Positions 56,460-64,000 of a stretch of DNA of 64,000 bases are shown here, in pieces. Position numbers and translations under genes: made by a program. Under the pieces are notes generated by a model. The model worked only from the letters and a program-made list of their open reading frames with translations, ran no database searches and was not told the origin of the DNA. Each line of letters begins with the position of its first letter. Within the stretch, counting starts at the first letter, position 1. The stretch is from Tilletiaria anomala UBC 951 (lineage: Eukaryota > Basidiomycota > Exobasidiomycetes > Georgefischeriales > Tilletiariaceae): the NCBI RefSeq assembly GCF_000711695.1, contig NW_013547021.1, positions 1 to 64,000 of the forward strand, written 5' to 3'.

Positions 56460-58893
56460 TTACATTAAAATGCGACATTGCTTGATCCCTACGAGAACCT
56501 TATCAGCGGCATCGAGATACTGCAAGTAGAAAAGGGAGCGCGTAAGCGCTGGGCAAAGCGTCAGCACCAGCTTCAACAATACTCACCTGCTGCCAACGTT
56601 TTTCAAATTTAGACGTGATGCGACGAGCCGCGCCTTCCCTGCCCTTCACGCGGTCGGCTGAAACGCTGATGCTGATGGCGGAGATGATACCGATACCCAA
56701 GGTCTGCTTGCCTGCGTGAGGAGGTGAAGCGGTCCAGCGACGCTGCGCAAGATCAAGCGTAGAACGGGAAATCGATTAGATCTAAGCCGTGAAATGCCAC
56801 ACATCGTCGCGTTAGCCCCAGAGACACACCACTGCGTGGCCCTGCATTTCGACATTTCTCGGAGGACCAGGGACGTTGGTTAGGACTGCAGTGAAGGACG
56901 ACATGATGACTTCCTCTATGCACTTCACGAACTTCCGAACCGACGTCCAGTGGTTAGAAGGAATGAGGATACTGGGGTTCGACAATAGCCCCATCGATGT
57001 GTGCACGAATTGTGAGCATTGTGACCGTGGATTTCCATGAGAGTGGGATGCAGGGCCCACTCACAGAACCTGTCTGGTCAACTGGCCGAGATGGGAGAAC
57101 AGCTTGGGCATTAAGCTCTGCTTAACGATGCTGAGCCGCTTCTTGTTTGCGTGCAAACGCGCGTGGAGCGCATTCACGCTGGTGGGGAGCCCATGGCCGC
57201 CAGGCAAGTAGGCGATTCCGCCCGTCGACCAGTTGCGCATCGTGGCATCACTGATGGGACGGATGTTGATCGGGATGAACAGGCCAATCGGATTCGGTAG
57301 GAAATAGTCGGTCACGGTGAGCATCTTGTTGGCCAGCCCGGGTCCCCGACCGCGGGCGTCCAGCTCATCTGCTACTACATCTGCGATGACCTGTCATGGA
57401 AGTTCTGATCAAAGGCCATGCTCGATGGGATACAGGCAAGGCTCGCTCTCACTGTGCATAAAAAATATCGTTCAGCGTCAAGTGTCCCCACATGCTCTTG
57501 GACTTTCTCTTCTTGTCCCCGGACAGCCAGTCAGCGAAGCTACCCGGCCGCGGCCCGCTGAAAGCCCTCTGCAGCTTCTTGACGTCGTCCATGGGAAATG
57601 TCTTGCTCGTGCTAAACTCCTTCTTCTCGATGCTTCCCGGGGCCCAGTTTGTGACATAGCGCTGGCGCCAGAAAGTGAGAAAGAAGATGACAGAGGTGAT
57701 CCAGGTCTGAATAATACTCCCGTATAGCTCCAAAATCGTCTGAATGGAAAATACCGTCCAGTACAGACCAAACATGGCAATCTGCAGCCAGAACTGTTGG
57801 TGATGCGCATCGAGCGACTGGAGAGCCTTGTGGAGCTTCGAAGGCTTAGCCGATCCGCGTCGAGCTTCATGCAGCGGCTGCGCGTCCTCCTTGAGCAAGC
57901 GCTCCATATCTGCACCGTAGGATGTGATGTACAGCTGGGACATGACAAAACCGACACCATCAGCGGAGGTGTGGTGGCCGCGCGTGATCATGGCACCTTT
58001 GCCACAGGACTCGGAGTCATGGAAGTTCTCCAACAATACGCATTCCCAAAGAGGCTTGTTCCTGATCGAATATTTGGCGATTGCTCAGTGCCCAGCATCG
58101 ATGTCGGAAAATGTATGGTCGGGACTCACAAGTCCCATTGTTGTGCAATAAATCTTCCTGTGTATGCCTCGAGCTCTCGAAGACCGGCTGGCTCCGGAAG
58201 CCTTTCGACGCGCAAATGCCGCTCAACTGCCCAGTTCGGGTCTTCGACGAAGCGTGCACTGTGCCATCCTCTGCCGTAGCCCTGCAGCTTTTGTCTGTAT
58301 CGTGGGAACGACACAACCTACTTCTCGATGGCCGCCTTGACCTCTTCAAACGTCAGCGGCGAATGAAATATATGGGTTGCGGTGAAGACCGGATTGAAAC
58401 CAGATGTGGTGGAGGAAAGGAAGATCCAAAGGCTGTCTATCCCGGGAATGGCATCCCTGCGGAACTCCCACCCTGTCTCTATGGGCTCTTCAACCCATGC
58501 TCCATCCTGTAGACATTTTCGAGCTGCAATGCCAGCAAGGTTGTCTGTCTCAGCTTGAGCCTTGAGGAGACCATCCGGCCGGCTGTGGATGCCTTCTAAG
58601 GATGCGCTCAGGATGCCTTTGCGGCTGGCGGAGGAGATTGGCTCTGGCGAGTGCCACTTGGCGGTGCTCGATCCGTTCGAATGTTCGAAATGGAGGTTCA
58701 ATCCTCCATTAGAGATTTGCTGCAGGCGAGAGTACCGATTCGTCGGCGTTCTTGCACCAGAGACATTTGGGGTTGTGGGAGCTGTGGAACTGATCCTCGT
58801 CGGTACCGAGTTGTCGCCATTCTCATAGCTGACTGAGCCCCATGGTTGTCCCTCCGACACGTGTCACTGCCGGGGTGTACTATCAGAGCCCAT
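56460..58893 (-). pseudogene. Disrupted wax-ester-synthase/DGAT-like acyltransferase
   Basis: Minus-strand exons read in the order of WS/DGAT (WSD) enzymes: GIDSLWIFLSS and HIFHSPLTFEEVKAAIEK, then FPRYRQKLQGYG, WDL joined in phase to NKPLWECVLLENF, the active-site RGHHTSADGVGF (HHxxxDG), ADWLSGD, HLTLNDIFYA, VIADVVADELDARG, IPINIRP, TAVLTNVPGPP, LGIGIISAISISVSADR and a final YLDAADKVLVG exon. Live enzymes join fatty acyl-CoA to alcohols or diacylglycerol in the ER. Three problems: an in-frame TAG at 58318-58320 between AAIEK and VVSFPRY; the donor at 57452 no longer phases with the acceptor at 57391; and the nearest in-frame ATG (58893) is cut off by TGA at 58864-58866. A GT...AG span of 27 bases could remove the TAG, but it is much shorter than any intron here and would delete FPRYR. 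Most likely a young pseudogene. Confidence 0.75.
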
Positions 58894-60474
58894 TATGACC
58901 ACGTCTGGTTGGCGGCTCAAAGCGACCAGACAGCTCTGCAGAGGAGAGCGAGAAGAAGAGGACGAGGGGATCAGGTCTCGTTTGCGGCAGCGGCTGTTGG
59001 AGGCAGGGCGAAAAAGGATAAGACTGTCGGACCACAAGGAAGGTCCGCTGATGAAGCAGGAATGCAGAGCACATGCGAGCTTCTCTAGCTCGCGAGGAGA
59101 ATAGAAATGCCGCATAGGGCTCCCCGGGTGGGGAGGGGGGTGCGGGTAGAATGACAAGCATGCAACGTAAATAGCGAATGGCGACCCCACACTTCAACTC
59201 GATCCGGATTCCGGGGACGTGGTGATTGGAGGGGCACAGGGTCAGAGGATTGCAATATTTAGACGCTCTCTTTCCCACACATTCGACGAGCGATGCCACG
59301 TCAACTTCAGCCTTCAATCATCAGTTTTCGGTCAAACAAGCATCCCCACAGATCGACGGCACAGACAAGGACAAGGTCTTCTTGTAAAACCTGTGATGAC
59401 GGACGCAGTTCATTTGCACGCTTGACACTTCTCAATACCTTCACGGTCTCCAGGCTTGAGGCATAAATACGGACGTAAACGTGCGTCGGACTCAAAAAAT
59501 CTCTTGAGAGAAAGCAGCAAGCATATCCTCCCAGGTGAGAAGCGTCGACTGTTCATGCGCTAGTGTCTACATTAATATGAAGGACAGTGTGGTTGCTCGC
59601 CGTGCTAATGCAGGATGAGGGTTGTAGTCAGCAAAAATGCCGAAGTCCGTTTGGCCGACCAGTTCGGTCGAAACACTCTATTCAAGTCTACTTCGAATCA
59701 GTTAGATTTTGATTCCGTTCGTGCCCCAGGCAACTGGTCAATTTGTTGTGTCTGCATTCCCCTGAGCCACAGTTCACATAGCATCTGGTCATCGCATGAG
59801 GCTCCAAGATTAGACCAGAGAAACGAAGGAATCCATATGAAGCTGCGATGCTGTGTAAATATCTGCCAGCCTATCAGTTTCAGCTTGGCATACGTATGAT
59901 CTGCTAGATAGGGCGGGCGAGTCAAGTTCGGGAGCAAGGAAAAATAAGGTGCGTTTCGGGAATTTTGACTATGGACAGAGGTATTCAGAGAACTATTCGT
60001 ACGTATGTACCGTAATGTGTATGCTGTATTGCCATTCAGTACCCAAAAAAGGCACCACTGCAAGTGTACAGAACGATGAGCGAGAATGCTCGAGCGACTC
60101 ACTCAGGTGCGTACCATGTGTGACCGGGGTTGGACGTGGACAACAGCTGCGTAAGCCAAGTCTCGTTAGCCGAATGTGGATACCTCACTTCGGTGTCCGA
60201 TGGAGGATTCCCTTCCTGCCGCTCCACAAAACATCTATGCTTCTCGGACTGGGGCACGATCATCCTCTTCTCAACACATGGTTAGCTTAGTAAGAAGTGA
60301 TTGGCAATGCGGGACACGCCATAGCATCCGACGAGCCCAAACTGGTATGTGAAGATCGTGCTGCCGGGGACGTGGTATCAAAACGACATGACAGCAAAGC
60401 CGAAGGCTGCCGCGCAGGCTAACAGGATTCAAGCCACCCACCGCTTCTCTGGCCGTGACCAACTATCAGAGTGA
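58894..60474. other. Gene-free stretch, 1.6 kb
   Basis: No gene can be supported. Some open frames exceed 100 codons (for example minus 60102-59698) but have no domains and no phased splice partners. Confidence 0.45.
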
Positions 60475-61044
60475 GGCGGAAAGAGCATCAGAGCAAGGTA
60501 TTACGTCATTGAAAGAAAAATTGCAGCGGCTATAATCAATGGCTGTGTGCTCGGAACATGTGCAAAGTGTGGATTTCCGGTAAATCGAAGCAGCAGACCG
60601 TGCACGGATGGGTGGGGAACAATGGGTAGGAGATCGTTTTCGGTGACACAGAATCTAATTCGCTGATGTCTCGCAGAACCGTTTTGTTGTCGATGCCGAA
60701 CTAGATCAGGTCTGCCAAGGATGGATGCTTTCTTTTTTGTTTCGCTGAGTTCCAGTCGCTCAAAGCAAAAGAGGTGGACTCTCTGATGGAGAACAATATG
60801 CTGCTTGAGATGCTTCTATACACGAGGGCTTCTATGAGGGTTGCTGTTAGTAAGTTCTTTCGTTTGTAATATCGTCCTGGGTAAGTTGTAACAACTTTTC
60901 GTAGACGAACCAGTGGCCAGTGGAGCTGAAGTAGTTGCAGTGGCAGATTGCCACCAATTTTCGATGTGTTTCCATTGCTTCACCGATTCCGATTCCGTTA
61001 TCGGTCTGCATGCGACTGATGGACGTTGCATTGGTGTATGCTAA
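60475..61044 (+). CDS. Four-exon coding chain, family unknown (5' end not found)
   Basis: Four consecutive pieces join with GT-AG introns in correct phase: exon ending at 60579 (YYVIERKIAAAIINGCVLG, then TCAKCGFP), 60677-60709 (NRFVVDAELDQ), 60756-60849 (SLKAKEVDSLMENNMLLEML, then LYTRASMRVAV) and 60905-61044 (NEPVASGAEVVAVADCHQFS to GRCIGVC and a stop). Donors GTAAAT, GTCTGC and GTAAGT and acceptors CGCAG, TCCAG and CGTAG are plausible. I do not recognise the family. Six cysteines and a Leu-rich helix are visible. The start codon and earlier exons are not found, so it may be the 3' end of a gene or a relic. Chance cannot be excluded, since the exons are short. Confidence 0.35.
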
Positions 61045-64000
61045 GACAGCGTGTGACGTCGAACCCAGACTTTGTCATACTCCACGTCGCCAGTCACATC
61101 TTGCAGGGTGTGTGCGAGGTAATTGTTTTAGAATCCAACTCGAGTATTGTTTGCTTATGTGATGGACGGAGCACAGCTTTCAGCGGATGATGAGATCTAT
61201 AGCAACATGAGACCAACAGCCGGCTGATCTGGCAATCCGTGATCATCAAGGTTATGAGGCCAGCCACAGAGAGAGAGAGATGAGTAGATGGCAGAATCAA
61301 ATTCCTTATCTTATCTTTGGAGATCGCCGAGTCGCGTTCTATGAGTATGGTTCCCGTCATTACCTGCGACTGCGGAACAGCGGCGTTGTTGGAAGGAAGC
61401 AGTGGCTGCTCTCTCGCCTGTCGCAATACCGAAACCATTGTCAGCAAGTCGTCTGGAACCAGATATGTTTTGATGTTGAAGCTTGGAGCCGCCTGGGTGC
61501 TGCTATATGCATGTAATTATACAGGTCATGGTGTCGCTATAAGAAGTTTGACGGAGAGATGGCTTGCTAACGGGAAGTATCCAAGATGTATAGCGACACC
61601 CTCTGTAATTGGCATCGGGCAGGCAGTGACGGTGCTCACCCTCAACGTTCTTGCCGGCGGAAGCTCGACTACACACATGAAAGAGGCTTCGGAGTAGCTC
61701 GGCACAGCTGGATACGGCAAGGCGGCACCACACTCAACCATTGACGCCTTCTCTGTTCGCAACCTCTTTTATCTCTTTGCCGTCTGTCATTTGCCCTCGA
61801 TGTGCTATTCAGGTACTTCCAATCGCTCGCACGGGTTCATTGAAGGTGGTCGGCTCCGTCTTCCACTGACCGTGAGCACAGCTCCCAACTCCATGAACTG
61901 AAACCACTCGTCTGGCCCACACACAGCTTCGCTCGCTTGCCATCGCTGACCAGCCATAGTGCCAAGGCAGCAGGTGCCGACAATCTCACTATAAGTTCGC
62001 GATGCTGTTCTGCAATACCACTTCTCGATTCCGATAGCTGAGCATTGTACCAGACCGTCTCTGTCGCAAGTAATTCATCTACTGCACGGCACGCAGTGAC
62101 GTCATATGCCAATCAATGGACATGTTCTGCTCTCAAGTACTCGAACTGGGTTGTGATTTCGGCTTGATTTTCAACTTTGCGATCATGACTGGCGGTGGTG
62201 ACCGCTGCAAATTACAATGCTCACTTCTATTAAAGTCGTATTAGAAACTTTGTGTTGATGCTCCCCGTACAAGCCAATCTTTTGTTCATCCCACAGTGTA
62301 GAAAAGGTAAAGCGGCATATTGGTGCTACAAGAAGCAGCAGCCTCTCCCAAGACCAGAGACGGCGCTTCTGACCTTCAGCATGGCAACCAAAGTTCATTA
62401 TACACAGCAAGGCCTCTAGCTATCGCTTTTGACGGAATCGTCACACGCCAGAACACCCGGCAACCGCTGAGGTTCTGTGAGTGCACCTCCCCTCAGCGCT
62501 GCGACCCGTGACAGGCCGTCTAGGCGATGGGAAGCTTGCCATATGGCAGCTCAGGATCTCTTTTACCGACAACATTATGTCTGGGACTTATCCCTCAAAC
62601 CCCCAGAGCAACACTGATAGCGTGGCGATTGCAACGGAGAGAGAGAACACAGAGCTGTTTTGTCCCGCCCCTCTTCTCGCCCCCGCTCCCCATCCAAGGC
62701 GCTACGCGTGAGCACCGCGAGCACGGTCAACCACAGCGGGCTGCGCTCCTTCCTCACGACACTCGCCGCCGCCATTGCCGTGAGCTCCCCGGGGTCTTAT
62801 AGTGATACATCATCCATTGCGAGCTCAAGCTCGTTTGCGCACGCAATTGGGATACATGATACTGCTCTTGGCATGGAAGAAATGGCCGACGTTTGTAGCA
62901 GCCGTTCGCGTGGTCGCCGTTCTTGTCCTCTTCGCCATACAGCGTTCCGTACTGGAATGTGCCTGCCATCGGCAACAATGCGTACCTGCTCGATATGAAG
63001 GGCCAAGAGTAGGACGATGCGATGTATGGCCCTTCGATTGCAGATACGGTCTCGCGAACGATTGTCACGGCAAAAGGGCTCTCGGATATCGGATCGCTGA
63101 TCCATCTAACCCGTGGCAACTTCTTTGTGTTCCTCGGGTAAGAATCTATCAATGTACATATCCAAAATTCATTGTAGCGCCGGGTGACTCATACTCGAGT
63201 CTCCCTATGCAACGTAAAGCTATCCGGTGCTTCCAGCTTGACCTGAATTTTCTCCTCCTCCACATACTTCCGCGATGATGAATGGGACGACCTGACCTTT
63301 CAGGGTCACATGTACATCGACAATGTCCGGGTCTGGCAAGATCCTTCGAAACTTGCTGTTGGCTGGAGTCGTGAGTTTCGTTTCCAACAGCTCCCACAGG
63401 TACGACTTTGCAGACTGTACTTTGCTCTATTGGCATGCGCGGTCAGGTGATGATCATCGATAACTTATTTTTGCAAGTTCCATGTCCAAGGCATGGTTTC
63501 TCATATGGCGCTTTCTCCAGGACGACTGATTACATTCAGGGCATATTGAAGCATGCACGCCAGCTCACAGGTCCGACCAAATTATCCATAGACATGAGTT
63601 GACAAAGCGCGTCTGATTGCCGTCGTTGAAATTTAAATCTCACCATCTGGACCGGGTCGAGCACCCCTGGCGGTTATGAGATACAGTGTACGTCCACAGG
63701 AGGATTCCATCACAAATTCATTTGAACCTGTTTCGCCATGTCCTCTCACAGGTAGGGGAATTGGTTGCGGAGCGAATTCTAGCGTGCACGGACTCTTTCG
63801 ATTTTATTATCACGTGTATCTTTATCATCGAGCGATGCTGCTCACGGACTTTCAGCTACGAAATGTACACAGTGTCAGTACCCCTGTATGCCGTCCTATA
63901 AACGCGTGCGGAAGTCAGTACAATACATACTTTACCGGCCTCCGCCTCTCTCCTGCTTAAACTTTGCAATCCAAGTCTTCTCAGCGTCTGAACCTTTCGG
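61045..64000. other. Region of weak, coding-like fragments
   Basis: No complete gene is seen. On the plus strand near 62960-63138 the frame reads WNVPAIGNNAYLLDMKGQE, a stop, then DDAMYGPSIADTVSRTIVT and NFFVFLG followed by a GTAAGA donor and, 40 bases on, a GTAG acceptor. Near 63270-63370 another frame reads YFRDDEWDDLTFQGHMYID then NVRVWQDPSKLAVGWS. Near 63630-63720 a third reads LTIWTGSSTPGGYEIQC. These look like remains of a secreted or beta-rich protein but cannot be joined or named. Confidence 0.3.

Noticed and set aside
57391-57460. GC-AG intron that would keep the acyltransferase frame (TAT/gcacag)
   Set aside because: GC donors normally need a strong AG/GCAAGT context; this one is AT/GCACAG, so a lesion is more likely.
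1-64000. Mobile elements, virus-like elements and a biosynthetic gene cluster
   Set aside because: I looked for reverse transcriptase, integrase, transposase and capsid motifs, terminal repeats, and polyketide or peptide synthase genes and saw none that could be supported.

Overview
The window reads as nuclear DNA of a basidiomycete fungus, most likely from the smut lineage (Ustilaginomycotina). The genes have short GT-AG introns of about 50-150 bases with CTAAC/CTGAC/CTAAT-like branch points, the housekeeping proteins are typically fungal, and one intact gene encodes a secreted propeller protein of the Malassezia Mala s 1 / Tri14 type. The species call is inference; no rRNA, mitochondrial or species-diagnostic sequence is present. 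I saw no retroelement, DNA transposon, CRISPR array, rRNA or convincing tRNA.

Fifteen genes can be assembled with consistent exon phases. In order: a PARP-type zinc-finger nuclear protein (minus, 1.46-2.87 kb); a FIT/Scs3 ER membrane protein (minus, 4.35-5.66 kb); a type I membrane glycoprotein with a PPxY tail (minus, 6.29-8.27 kb); the splicing helicase Prp16 (minus, 9.66-13.99 kb); ribose-5-phosphate isomerase (plus, 15.3-16.4 kb); a secreted S10 serine carboxypeptidase (minus, 16.6-18.3 kb); the F-box/Sec10-like recyclin Rcy1 (minus, 24.9-28.7 kb); an unrecognised basic nuclear-type protein (plus, 29.1-30.8 kb); Tudor-SN (minus, 31.0-34.0 kb); the E2 enzyme Rad6 (minus, 34.9-36.0 kb); the FYVE protein Pep7/Vac1 (plus, 36.8-39.5 kb); prefoldin subunit 6 (minus, 39.7-40.2 kb); the Mala s 1-like protein (plus, 44.3-45.6 kb); a large UIM/coiled-coil protein of unknown function (plus, 50.3-54.0 kb); and THO complex subunit 7 (plus, 55.0-56.4 kb).

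Between these lie relics of five host metabolic or signalling genes. They are a fused biotin-dependent acyl-CoA carboxylase (two pieces flanking the zinc-finger gene, 0.16-1.2 and 3.3-4.2 kb), a second S10 carboxypeptidase (20.1-21.8 kb), mannose-6-phosphate isomerase (40.6-42.6 kb), an IQ-motif protein resembling plant IQM proteins (47.2-49.2 kb), and a wax-ester-synthase/DGAT-like acyltransferase (56.5-58.9 kb). Several keep recognisable splice sites, so they decayed as intron-bearing genes. The last 5 kb hold only weak coding-like pieces, including one four-exon chain that phases correctly but matches no family I know.

The intact genes cover general cell biology: RNA processing and export (Prp16, THO7, Tudor-SN), ubiquitin and trafficking (Rad6, Rcy1, Pep7), lipid-droplet/ER biology (FIT), folding (prefoldin) and the pentose phosphate pathway. 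They do not form a dedicated cluster. The most interesting aspects are the density of decayed metabolic genes among healthy housekeeping genes and the zinc-finger gene lying between the halves of the broken carboxylase.
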